A stretch of DNA of 42,699 nt from Muribaculaceae bacterium (GTDB lineage Bacteria; Bacteroidota; Bacteroidia; Bacteroidales; Muribaculaceae): the NCBI GenBank assembly GCA_029070945.1, contig JAIEBK010000160.1, positions 8,400 through 51,098 on the forward strand. Reading direction: 5' to 3'. Within the stretch, counting starts at the first letter, position 1, and the number at the start of each line of letters is the position of its first letter. Shown piece after piece: positions 17,330-25,139 of the stretch. The position numbers were made by a program, and so were the translations under genes. A model generated the notes under the pieces. It searched no databases, had not been told where the DNA came from, and was given only the letters and a program-made list of their open reading frames with translations.

Positions 17330-18736
17330 ATGGATGAGAAAGATATTTTAGATGGGTTGAGGAAAATGGTGTTGTCGTTGACCGGGAACCGGGAAATCAC
17401 AATTCAATCCTTGGCTCAGTCCGGCTCGAACAGACGCTATTATCGGCTGCGTGCCGGGGATGAATCCTTTATAGGCACATTTGTTCCTGATCCTGCCGAA
17501 GGTCTGTGTTTCATTGAACTTGCACGAAATTTTATCCGTGCCGGAAGATCAGTGCCCGCGATATTGTCTGTCTCTTCTGATTGCCGGCTTTATCTTCAGG
17601 AAGATCTGGGTGACACTTCTCTGTTTTCCGTTCTTTCCGGTCCTGAAGCAAAGGAATATTTAAAGGATACGCTTATCAGGCTTGTCGAACTTCAGAAAAC
17701 TCCGGAAGATATGTGGAAGGATGCGTGTCTTTCAGGGGCGTTCAGCAGGCGTCAGGTGCTCTGGGACCTGAATTATTTCAAGTATGAATATATGAAGCCA
17801 CAGGAAATAGTCTTTGATGAGGAGCGTCTGGAAGATGATTTTCAGCTGATTTCAGAGCGATTGACTTCAATCCCGGATGAAGAGTGGGGCTTTATGATGC
17901 GGGATTGCCAAAGCCGCAATGTGATGATCACCGAACGCGGCCCTGTCTTCATTGACTTTCAGGGAGGACGCCGTGGCCCTGTGCTTTATGATGCGGTGTC
18001 GATGCTTTGGCAGGCCCGGGCAGGGTTTGACTCAAAAACCAGAAATGAAATGCTTGATTTCTATTGTGATTCCTTTTGTAACGGGAATGACGGAAAAAAG
18101 CAGTCGATGCTCTCAAGGCTTGACGATACCGTTCTTTTCCGGACGCTGCAGGTGTTAGGGGCCTACGGGTTTAGAGGATTAGTACAGAGAAAGGCACATT
18201 TCCTGATGTCTATACCTGGTGCCCTCGCGAATCTTCGTGACCTTGTGTCATGCGGCGTCCTTGATCGTTATCCTGAGTTGAAAAGATGCGCGTTGGCATT
18301 GACTGGGACAGAGCCTTTTGATATGCCTGCTGACTCGAAAAAACTAACGGTTGAAATTTTTTCATTTTCCTACAAGAAAGGTTATCCTGAAGATTTGAGT
18401 GGAAACGGAGGCGGATTTATGTTTGACTGCCGGGCTCTGCATAATCCCGGACGATATGCCTGCTACAGGTCTTTGACGGGACGAGACCGGCCGGTGATCA
18501 AATTTCTTGAGGAAAGAGGGGAAGTACGCGCATTTCTGAAGGCTGCCTGGACAATGACTGATGCCGCTGTCGAGCGCTATTTGACAAGAGGTTTCACCCG
18601 TCTTCAGATTGGCTTCGGATGTACCGGCGGACAGCATAGATCTGTCTACAGTGCTGAACGAACCGCCGATCATATCAGAGAAATCTTTCCGGAAGTCAAT
18701 GTCCGTCTCATTCACCGGGAACATCCTGAGGCTTAG
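17330..18736 (+). CDS. AmgK-type amino-sugar kinase fused to a RapZ C-terminal domain
   Basis: Residues 1-330 form an aminoglycoside-phosphotransferase-fold kinase of the AmgK type, which phosphorylates the anomeric carbon of MurNAc or GlcNAc. Visible motifs are SGSNRRYYRL (31-40), the catalytic loop RDCQSRNVM (191-199, base D192) and the metal-binding IDF (D209). The His usually found before RD in this loop is Met. Residues 340-468 match the C-terminal domain of RapZ: the FSFSYKKGYP start, MFDCRALHNPG, and the signature GCTGGQHRSVY (430-440). In E. coli this domain binds glucosamine-6-phosphate and the sRNAs GlmZ/GlmY. The RapZ ATPase domain is absent. A MurU-like gene follows after 42 bp. 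MurNAc recycling is inferred from the pair. Confidence 0.85.
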   Translation: MDEKDILDGLRKMVLSLTGNREITIQSLAQSGSNRRYYRLRAGDESFIGTFVPDPAEGLCFIELARNFIRAGRSVPAILSVSSDCRLYLQEDLGDTSLFSVLSGPEAKEYLKDTLIRLVELQKTPEDMWKDACLSGAFSRRQVLWDLNYFKYEYMKPQEIVFDEERLEDDFQLISERLTSIPDEEWGFMMRDCQSRNVMITERGPVFIDFQGGRRGPVLYDAVSMLWQARAGFDSKTRNEMLDFYCDSFCNGNDGKKQSMLSRLDDTVLFRTLQVLGAYGFRGLVQRKAHFLMSIPGALANLRDLVSCGVLDRYPELKRCALALTGTEPFDMPADSKKLTVEIFSFSYKKGYPEDLSGNGGGFMFDCRALHNPGRYACYRSLTGRDRPVIKFLEERGEVRAFLKAAWTMTDAAVERYLTRGFTRLQIGFGCTGGQHRSVYSAERTADHIREIFPEVNVRLIHREHPEA

Positions 18737-18778
18737 AAATAAAATACCTTAAGAAAACAGATTGATTAAAATGACATA

Positions 18779-19513
18779 ATGAAGACAATGATACTTTGTG
18801 CCGGTCTCGGCACCCGACTTAAGCCATGGACAGACAGTCATCCTAAGGCACTGGTGCCGGTGGCCGGTGTGCCGATGCTTAAGAGAGTCTCAGATAGACT
18901 TATAGAGCAGGGCTTTGATGAAGTGACCGTCAATGTCCATCATTTTGCAGATCAGATAGTCAGCTTTATCAGGAAAGACAGAACTCTTTCCGAAAAGGTA
19001 AGAATATCATATGAGACGGAGACTCTGCTTGATACCGGGGGCGGGATTCTGCATGCCGAAGAATTTCTTAGAAGTGATCCGAGTCCTTTTCTTGTGCATA
19101 ATGTGGATATCCTTTCCAATGCCGATCTGAAAGCGATTATGGAGGATCATATGAGATCAGGGCGTCATGTGACTCTTCTTGTGTCGGAAAGGACTTCTGA
19201 CAGGAAACTTGTCTTTAATCCGGGTATGAGGCTTAAAGGGTGGCTGAATCTCAAGAGTAGAGAAAAACGACCATCATCGCTTTCAATGACGGCCGATGAC
19301 GAAATGTATGCATTCAGCGGTATTTACGTACTGAGTGTGGATGTTTTTGATATAATGAGAAGTTATGGTTTTAGCGGGGCCTTTCCGATCATGGATTTTT
19401 TCCTTTCCGATATTCCGGAGCTCAAAATAGGCGGATATGTCCAGAAGGATCTTGATATTATAGACATAGGAAAGCCCGATACTTTGCATCGGGCTGAACT
19501 TAAGATTCAATAA
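18779..19513 (+). CDS. MurU-like sugar-1-phosphate nucleotidyltransferase
   Basis: This 244-aa protein is a nucleotidyltransferase of the kind that makes UDP-MurNAc from MurNAc-1-phosphate and UTP. The nucleotide-binding start MILCAGLGTRLKPWTDSHPKALVPV is clear (GLGTRL plus the PKAL lysine), as are LLDTGGGI and the metal-binding aspartate in HNVDI. Length agrees with MurU (about 220-240 aa), and there is no extra acyltransferase domain as in GlmU. It lies directly behind the AmgK-type kinase, the arrangement known for the AmgK/MurU bypass. Its last 7 bp overlap the convergent small gene. The sugar specificity is inferred from the neighbour. Confidence 0.85.
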   Translation: MKTMILCAGLGTRLKPWTDSHPKALVPVAGVPMLKRVSDRLIEQGFDEVTVNVHHFADQIVSFIRKDRTLSEKVRISYETETLLDTGGGILHAEEFLRSDPSPFLVHNVDILSNADLKAIMEDHMRSGRHVTLLVSERTSDRKLVFNPGMRLKGWLNLKSREKRPSSLSMTADDEMYAFSGIYVLSVDVFDIMRSYGFSGAFPIMDFFLSDIPELKIGGYVQKDLDIIDIGKPDTLHRAELKIQ

Positions 19514-19686
19514 TATCTGTTGTGGTGAGTTTCCTTCACGACATTGAACTGGAATATACAGCCTCCGATCAGGAAGGCTACTGCAATTCCTCCGAGCCAC
19601 CATGTCAGTGAGATACTTACAGTGAAGCATGAGATCATGAGGAGGATACAGCCTATTGCGTAGGAGATAACGGATAATGTTTTCAT
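19507..19686 (-). CDS. Small membrane protein, function unknown
   Basis: The 59-aa protein starts at ATG 19686; a TTG two codons upstream is less likely. It has two hydrophobic segments (about 4-24 and 27-45) and a short polar tail ending in HHNRYY. I do not recognise the family. The stop overlaps the MurU-like gene by 7 bp in a tail-to-tail arrangement. No terminator lies between the two genes. Confidence 0.6.
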   Translation of the reverse strand: MKTLSVISYAIGCILLMISCFTVSISLTWWLGGIAVAFLIGGCIFQFNVVKETHHNRYY

Positions 19687-19814
19687 AGTCAAATTGTTTT
19701 ATGTTAAGGTTTCAGTCTTTGCACATAAAACGTCTTGGAAAGTCTTACGGTTTGCTATGTAAATGATATTTAACAGGAATGAAATATTTGTAACATAATG
19801 ACACTAAATATGCA

Positions 19815-19870
19815 AAAATAAAGATTCGGGACTTCCTTCTTACAAGAGGTAAGTCCCGAATCTTTATTTT
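19815..19870. terminator. Strong terminator after the M23 peptidase gene
   Basis: Two perfectly complementary 20-nt arms (19815-19834 and 19851-19870) form a hairpin whose loop contains a further short CCTTCT/AGAGG pairing. On the minus strand it ends in TTTATTTTTGC. A-rich and T-rich flanks on both sides could let it work in both directions. It lies 31 bp after the peptidase stop codon. Confidence 0.85.
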
Positions 19871-19900
19871 GTTTGTTTCAATGTTCAATACATGCCGGCA

Positions 19901-20848
19901 TTATCTCAATTTGAGTTCCTGTCCGATCTTTATGGCGTCTGTATTCTCAAGACCATTGAGTTTTCTCAATGATGTCGCCGACATACCGTGAGCTCTCGCA
20001 ATCTTATTGATTGTATCTCCTTTCTTTACGGTATAGGAGGCTATGTGGCTATTGCCTGACTTATATGTATTCACATCATCAGCTGCCAATTCTCTTTTCG
20101 ATTTGCTGGGAGCGAAGTTCCTTGCCTTGGTATAAGTAGTCTTGGAGAATGTATATTGGTCTGTATGGGTAGTGTGATTCGCGAAGTCAAAGATAGCTGA
20201 TGGATTGATGGCGTAACCCATGAAGCGGGTTTCGAAATGGAGGTGAGGTCCTGTACTTCTGCCTGTGCTTCCGCCGAGACCGATCGGATCACCTGCGCGT
20301 ACCACCTGATCCGGCTTTACAAGATGTTTGTTAAGGTGCCCGTATACAGTCTCAAGCCCATTGGGATGACGTACGATTACATAATTTCCGTAGCCTCTTC
20401 CTTCATAAGCAGTAAGTCTTACCTTGCCGTCAAAAGCCGCATAAATAGTGTCGTTCATCTTGATACCGATATCCACACCCTTGTGCATGCGGCGGAAACG
20501 CTGACGGTAGCCGTATGGGGATGTAAGCGGGCCATTGTGAGGCATTCTGTAGCCTGTCACATCAATGACCTGTGATTCCGGCACATCCTTTTCGTTGAAA
20601 GGATTCACGCTTTTCGAGTTCCATCCTTCCGTATAGATGTCAAGCTCCGGCTCAAGATCATTGTCAAGCAGGTCTATAAAGGTATTCTGTTCAATAAGTT
20701 TGATCTTATCCTTTGAAGAGGCTGCATTTGCGAGAAGCTGCTTGTGTGCTGCTGCGTGCGATGCACCTTTCTTCTGTGCTGTAGAGGCGAACGGCACTAC
20801 TGAAAGAAGAGCGCAACAAAGGATAGTATTGATTTTCTTAATCTTCAT
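19901..20848 (-). CDS. Secreted M23 metallopeptidase with LysM domain
   Basis: The 315-aa protein has a signal peptide (about 1-24, VPFASTAQ). A peptidase M23 domain (about 105-215) follows, with zinc and catalytic residues in RMHKGVDIG (H and D) and GPHLHFETRF (HxH). A C-terminal LysM domain (YTVKKGDTINKIARAHG, about 270-315) binds peptidoglycan. The product is probably a cell-wall endopeptidase or, as in some LytM proteins, an activator; the metal-binding residues look intact, favouring an enzyme. It starts 11 bp after the ndk stop, so the two are probably co-transcribed. Confidence 0.92.
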   Translation of the reverse strand: MKIKKINTILCCALLSVVPFASTAQKKGASHAAAHKQLLANAASSKDKIKLIEQNTFIDLLDNDLEPELDIYTEGWNSKSVNPFNEKDVPESQVIDVTGYRMPHNGPLTSPYGYRQRFRRMHKGVDIGIKMNDTIYAAFDGKVRLTAYEGRGYGNYVIVRHPNGLETVYGHLNKHLVKPDQVVRAGDPIGLGGSTGRSTGPHLHFETRFMGYAINPSAIFDFANHTTHTDQYTFSKTTYTKARNFAPSKSKRELAADDVNTYKSGNSHIASYTVKKGDTINKIARAHGMSATSLRKLNGLENTDAIKIGQELKLR

Positions 20849-20859
20849 TTCTATTTCTA

Positions 20860-21321
20860 TCAGATTTCATCTTCACCATAAAGGAAAGCTACGTTGGAAG
20901 GTGTGTAGTCGAACACTTCCTCCGGCTTAAAGAAACGGGCTATCTCGATCTTCGCATTCTCGACGCTGTCTGAGGCGTGAACGATATTAGCCTGTCCGCT
21001 CATACAGAAGTCTCCGCGAAGTGTGCCCGGTTCGGCATTACGTCCGTTGGTCGATCCTGTCATCTTGCGGAAAACCGACACAACATCCACTCCTTTCAAT
21101 ACCATGCAGATTACCGGGGAAGCAGTCATGGATTCAACGATAGAAGGAAAGAAGGGACGGTCTACGAGATGAGCGTAATGTTCACGGAGGATCGTCTCGT
21201 CAAGCTGCATCATCTTCATGCCTGTGATGATGAGGCCCTTATTCTGAATCCTTGTTATGACTTCTCCTATCAGTCCGCGTTCTACTGCAGAGGGTTTGAG
21301 AATGACGAGTGTCTGTTCCAT
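20860..21321 (-). CDS. ndk: Nucleoside diphosphate kinase
   Basis: Ndk balances nucleoside triphosphate pools by moving phosphate from ATP through a phosphohistidine. The 153-aa protein has the family start (EQTLVILKPSAVERGLIGEVI) and a conserved GRNAEPGTLRGDF segment. The catalytic histidine lies in NIVHASDSVENAKIEIARFF, and its length is typical. It precedes the M23 peptidase gene by 11 bp. A -7 box TAATTTTG (21361-21368, minus) lies 40 nt upstream. Confidence 0.97.
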   Translation of the reverse strand: MEQTLVILKPSAVERGLIGEVITRIQNKGLIITGMKMMQLDETILREHYAHLVDRPFFPSIVESMTASPVICMVLKGVDVVSVFRKMTGSTNGRNAEPGTLRGDFCMSGQANIVHASDSVENAKIEIARFFKPEEVFDYTPSNVAFLYGEDEI

Positions 21322-21650
21322 TATGTTGAAGATTATTTATGTCTTTTATTTTTCGATGCTCAAAATTACAAAAATATTACACAAAATCCTAATTATGACG
21401 TAAAAAATAATTTAATATTTTGTTAAATTTTTTTAAACTAATTATAAGTAATTGGTAATTAGGAGATTTGTATTTATGAAATATTGTTGTATCATTTTTG
21501 TAATACTGCACAAACGGCATAGGCGTGTGCAATGACCGGAATTGAAGTTGGAATATAATGTTTGGGTTGACTTATATATGCGGTTGAACTGTTTGCATTG
21601 TTGGTTGTTTGACTCATATAGCATTTCTCAAACACTCAAAAGATTCCATT
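21322..21650. other. Divergent intergenic region between ndk and the MscS gene
   Basis: This 329-bp AT-rich region holds the ndk -7 box. On the plus strand, no exact TAnnTTTG with a proper -33 is visible before the channel gene; TAATGTTTG near 21557 is one base too long. An in-frame TTG at 21609 would extend the channel by 14 residues but is a poor start. No RNA gene or strong hairpin was found. Confidence 0.6.
21361..21368 (-). promoter_or_regulatory. Candidate -7 box of ndk
   Basis: Minus-strand TAATTTTG matches TAnnTTTG and lies 40 nt upstream of ndk. No TTG is seen at 19-20 nt, so the -33 element is weak. Confidence 0.4.
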
Positions 21651-23066
21651 ATGAATATTACATCATTCCTTTGTGCGATTCCGTCGGAAGTGACGGAGAC
21701 TCTTCCGAAAGTCAGCATGCTGGGGACAGAAGAGGGTACATATGCCGTTGCACGGCTTATTATGTATATGGTTGACTGGATTTTCAATTTATTTGGTCTT
21801 TCACATCATCCTACTCTTGAGCTTTGGATCTACTCTATTCTGGTCTTTGCGATCTCATGGGGTATAGGGTGGGTAACACAGATCATAGTCCTGTTTATCG
21901 TTGAGCAGATCGGTAAGCGTTGGAAGGGAAGTATATATGAAGATCTTACGAAAGCTAAATTCTTTCACAAGATATCACGAATCATTCCTGCCATTTTCTT
22001 CCTTATTTTCATTCAGTTCACCATGCAGGAGCATTCTCTGCTCAGCAACTGGCTCTCAAGAATCACATGGATCTATCTGTCGTTTATCGTCGCCCGTTGT
22101 CTTACCATTGTGGTCAGAGTGGTATGGAAACATCTCGACGAGCGGGAAAATACCAAGCGACTCCCTCTCACCGGACTTGTACAGCTTATATGCGGTGTAA
22201 TCTGGATTCTTTTCGCCATAGTAGCGGTATCGATCATTGTCGATAAGTCTCCGGGAGCTCTTCTTGCAGGTATCGGTGTTTTCGCATCCGTCCTTATGTT
22301 GGTTTTCAAGGATTCGATTCTCGGTCTGGTTGCCGGTGTGCAGCTTTCGGAAAACGATTCAGTCCATGAAGGAGACTGGATTGCCGTGGAGGGTACAAAT
22401 GCTAACGGAACAGTTCTGGAAGTGACATTGACCGAGGTGAAAATACAGAACTGGGACAAGACCGTTTCGTCTGTGCCACCATATAATCTTATAAGCGGCA
22501 CCTTCACCACCTATCGTCCTATGCAGGAAAGCAATACACGCCGCATAGCCCGTACTTATCTCATAGACAGCGAAAGTGTCGTTGAGACAACTCCCGAGAT
22601 GATTGAGAAAATATCGGAAATTCCTCTGATGAAAGACTGGATTGCCAAAAAACAGGCTCAGAAGGCAGCCGGAAAGGAGTATTGCGTGATGAATCCGGAA
22701 GGGCTTGCCGACGGTACGATCGATACGAACCTCGGAATGTTCCGCGCATATATTAAAATGTGGCTTCAGGCAAATCCGAATATCTCTCAGGAAGACGATC
22801 TCTTTGTCAACACTCTTCAGCAGACGGCAAATGGTATTCCTTTCCAGGTGTATTGCTTCACCAGCACCTCAAAGTGGATCCCATATGAAGGCATCCAGTC
22901 AGCTGTCTTCGAACACGTCGCTGTTATGCTTACCAAGTTCGGACTCTTTGTTTATGAGAACGAGTCAAGCCGCGCTACAGTGCTTGAGGGCGTGATGAGC
23001 CGCCAGCTTCCTACGGGCGAAAGTGTTTTCGGACTCCCGACTCCTATGATAATCAAGAATTCCTGA
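21651..23066 (+). CDS. MscS-family mechanosensitive channel (YbdG-type)
   Basis: The 471-aa protein probably releases solutes or senses membrane tension during osmotic shock. It has about five membrane segments. A pore helix and MscS core follow (GALLAGIGVFASVLMLVFKDSILGLVAGVQL), then a beta domain with DSVHEGDWIAVEGTNANGTV. The long C-terminal cytoplasmic part and overall length resemble E. coli YbdG rather than the smaller MscS. The start at ATG 21651 is preferred over the upstream TTG. Its last 14 bp overlap the convergent rsmE gene. Confidence 0.9.
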   Translation: MNITSFLCAIPSEVTETLPKVSMLGTEEGTYAVARLIMYMVDWIFNLFGLSHHPTLELWIYSILVFAISWGIGWVTQIIVLFIVEQIGKRWKGSIYEDLTKAKFFHKISRIIPAIFFLIFIQFTMQEHSLLSNWLSRITWIYLSFIVARCLTIVVRVVWKHLDERENTKRLPLTGLVQLICGVIWILFAIVAVSIIVDKSPGALLAGIGVFASVLMLVFKDSILGLVAGVQLSENDSVHEGDWIAVEGTNANGTVLEVTLTEVKIQNWDKTVSSVPPYNLISGTFTTYRPMQESNTRRIARTYLIDSESVVETTPEMIEKISEIPLMKDWIAKKQAQKAAGKEYCVMNPEGLADGTIDTNLGMFRAYIKMWLQANPNISQEDDLFVNTLQQTANGIPFQVYCFTSTSKWIPYEGIQSAVFEHVAVMLTKFGLFVYENESSRATVLEGVMSRQLPTGESVFGLPTPMIIKNS

Positions 23067-23772
23067 GGTCGGAGCAGTCTCCGACCACGTGAGCGGCTAT
23101 AGCCGCGTAGAGGGCAGCCGTCTCCAATCGGAGGCGGCTGCCTCCGAATGTTACGGGGAGGTATCCGCATTCTGCGGCTGTGGCTACTTCTTCAGGTGAG
23201 AAGTCACCTTCCGGTCCGATGAGTATCCTTACATCTCCGCCCATGTATTCCTGAGCGAAATTGCGCAGAGGATATGAGTCATCGCAATAACCGAGACATC
23301 TGAAGCCTGAATATCCGTCGCTGATTATATCCTTGAAGGATATGGGGCCTTCAATTATTGTCTTATTAGTCTTAAGTGACTGGTTCATTGCGGATATAGC
23401 GATTTTTTCGAGCCTGTCTGTACGTAATGTCTTCCGTTCGCTGTGTGCGCATTTCATCAGTGTTATTCTGTTGACCCCGATTTCTACCGCCTTCTCCACA
23501 AGCCATTCCATTCTGTCGGAATTTTTCGGCGGTGCCACACAGAGTTCCAGATTGAAACCCCACCAGGGAGAAAGGTCTTCCCTGGTAAGGATTTCAATGG
23601 CTGTATGCTTTGGATGAGCGTCAAGAATGGCGCACTCAAAACGATGTCCCTGGCCGTCAGTGACAAAGATATGGTCTCCTTCCTTCATTCTGAGCACCCG
23701 GCAGCAATGTCCTGACTCTGACTCGGGAAGAACACCTGTCGATTCTAAATCCGGTGAAAAAAACTGAATCAT
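23053..23772 (-). CDS. rsmE: 16S rRNA (uracil-1498-N3)-methyltransferase
   Basis: RsmE methylates U1498 of 16S rRNA with S-adenosylmethionine. The 239-aa SPOUT-type protein shows the family features: an N-terminal PUA-like part with HCCRVLRMKEGDHIFVTDG, the segment GVNRITLMKCAHSERK, and the knot region VRILIGPEGDFSPEEV followed by GSRLRLETAALYA. It is the last gene of a tightly packed minus-strand run, 2 bp after the transporter gene. Its stop lies inside the convergent channel gene, leaving no room for a terminator between them. Confidence 0.95.
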   Translation of the reverse strand: MIQFFSPDLESTGVLPESESGHCCRVLRMKEGDHIFVTDGQGHRFECAILDAHPKHTAIEILTREDLSPWWGFNLELCVAPPKNSDRMEWLVEKAVEIGVNRITLMKCAHSERKTLRTDRLEKIAISAMNQSLKTNKTIIEGPISFKDIISDGYSGFRCLGYCDDSYPLRNFAQEYMGGDVRILIGPEGDFSPEEVATAAECGYLPVTFGGSRLRLETAALYAAIAAHVVGDCSDLRNS

Positions 23773-23774
23773 AA

Positions 23775-25118
23775 TCAGATCTGGTCTTTGTCGTCGATTA
23801 TTGATCCGGCGGCGAGTCCAGTCTTGTCTGCTGCCGCGCTTTTAGAAATCTGTTCTTTCTTGTTTTCCTTGAAAATGACAGCAAAGAGAACTCCCACCAC
23901 GAATGCATACGCAGCGAATATAAGCCAGCTTGTATGCCAACCGTCAATCTGAGACATTCCCGCCGGTTTGCTGAAAACAAAGTTCTCAAGAATGGCTCCT
24001 GCGCTAAGCGTTCCTATAGTCGCGCCAAGACCATTGGTCATGATCATGAAAAGACCCTGAGCCGAACTTCTGATGGATGGATCAGTTTCCTGGTCCACGT
24101 ATAGCGATCCTGAAACATTAAAAAAGTCAAAAGCGATGCCATATACAATCATGGAAAGGATGAAAAGCCATACAAGGTCACCCGGATTGCCTATACCGAA
24201 AAAACCGAACCGTCCTACCCATGCGAACATTGACATGAGCATCATGCCTTTTATTCCAATTCTCTTGAGGAAGAATGGAATAAGCAGAATGCAGAATGTT
24301 TCCGACATTTGTGACAGGGAGATCAGCGCATTGGCATTCTGCGCTCCCCATGTATCGGCGAATTCCGCTACGTCTTTAAATGACGTGATGAATATATTGC
24401 CATATCCGTTGGTGATCTGAAGGCTAACACCCAGAAGCATGGAAAAGATGAAGAATACAGCCATTTTCTTCTGTTTGAAAAGGGAGAAGGCCTTTAGTCC
24501 GAGTACGTCGGCGATCGAGCCGGTAGCTGCTTTGTTTGTGGGGCAGTCCGGAAGAGTAAGGGCATATAGGCATAGTACTCCGCTCAATATGCCCGATGTG
24601 ATAAGCTGGCAGTAGTTGGTCTGATACTGTGTGAAGTTGACGAAAAGCATAGCGCAGATGAAACCTACTGTCCCGAATACACGGATCGGCGGAAATTCCT
24701 TGACCGTGTCGAGTCCGGCTTTTGTCAAAGCCGAGTAGGCGACCGAATTGCTCAGTCCTATCGTGGGCATAAAGAAAGCTACAGATATTGTATAGAACCA
24801 GAATATTGTGTGAAACTGCACGGAGTCACCGGCCATCATTCCATATATGCCGGCAGCAGCCATGAATACTCCTGCTATCAGATGGCAGAGACTGAGCATG
24901 CGCTGTGCATGAATCCATCTGTCGGCGATGATGCCTATAATTGCCGGCATGAATATTGACACAATGCCCTGTACTGCGTAAAACCATTTTATGTCAGCCG
25001 CTAATCCTACGCGGCCAAGATAATTGCCGAGCGACGTCAGGTATGCGCCCCAGACGGCAAACTCCAGAAAGCTCATTACGGCAAGCCTGGCCTTGAGTGA
25101 AAAATTTCCGTTGTTCAT
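23775..25118 (-). CDS. NupG/XapB-like nucleoside transporter (MFS)
   Basis: The 447-aa protein has about twelve membrane segments. Its motifs follow E. coli NupG closely: LSFLEFAVWGAYLTSLGNYL at the start, FMPAIIGIIADRW, EFPPIRVFGTVGFI, FFIFSMLLGVSLQITNGYGN and IVYGIAFDFFNVSGS. Proton-coupled nucleoside uptake is therefore the likely role. It lies between the MurB fusion (21 bp upstream) and rsmE (2 bp downstream). The pairing with rsmE probably reflects packing rather than shared function. Confidence 0.88.
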   Translation of the reverse strand: MNNGNFSLKARLAVMSFLEFAVWGAYLTSLGNYLGRVGLAADIKWFYAVQGIVSIFMPAIIGIIADRWIHAQRMLSLCHLIAGVFMAAAGIYGMMAGDSVQFHTIFWFYTISVAFFMPTIGLSNSVAYSALTKAGLDTVKEFPPIRVFGTVGFICAMLFVNFTQYQTNYCQLITSGILSGVLCLYALTLPDCPTNKAATGSIADVLGLKAFSLFKQKKMAVFFIFSMLLGVSLQITNGYGNIFITSFKDVAEFADTWGAQNANALISLSQMSETFCILLIPFFLKRIGIKGMMLMSMFAWVGRFGFFGIGNPGDLVWLFILSMIVYGIAFDFFNVSGSLYVDQETDPSIRSSAQGLFMIMTNGLGATIGTLSAGAILENFVFSKPAGMSQIDGWHTSWLIFAAYAFVVGVLFAVIFKENKKEQISKSAAADKTGLAAGSIIDDKDQI

Positions 25119-25139
25119 GATGTATGGGTTTATATAATA

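Noticed and set aside
21609-21650. TTG start for the MscS-type channel
   Set aside because: ATG 21651 is a better start and gives a typical channel N-terminus.
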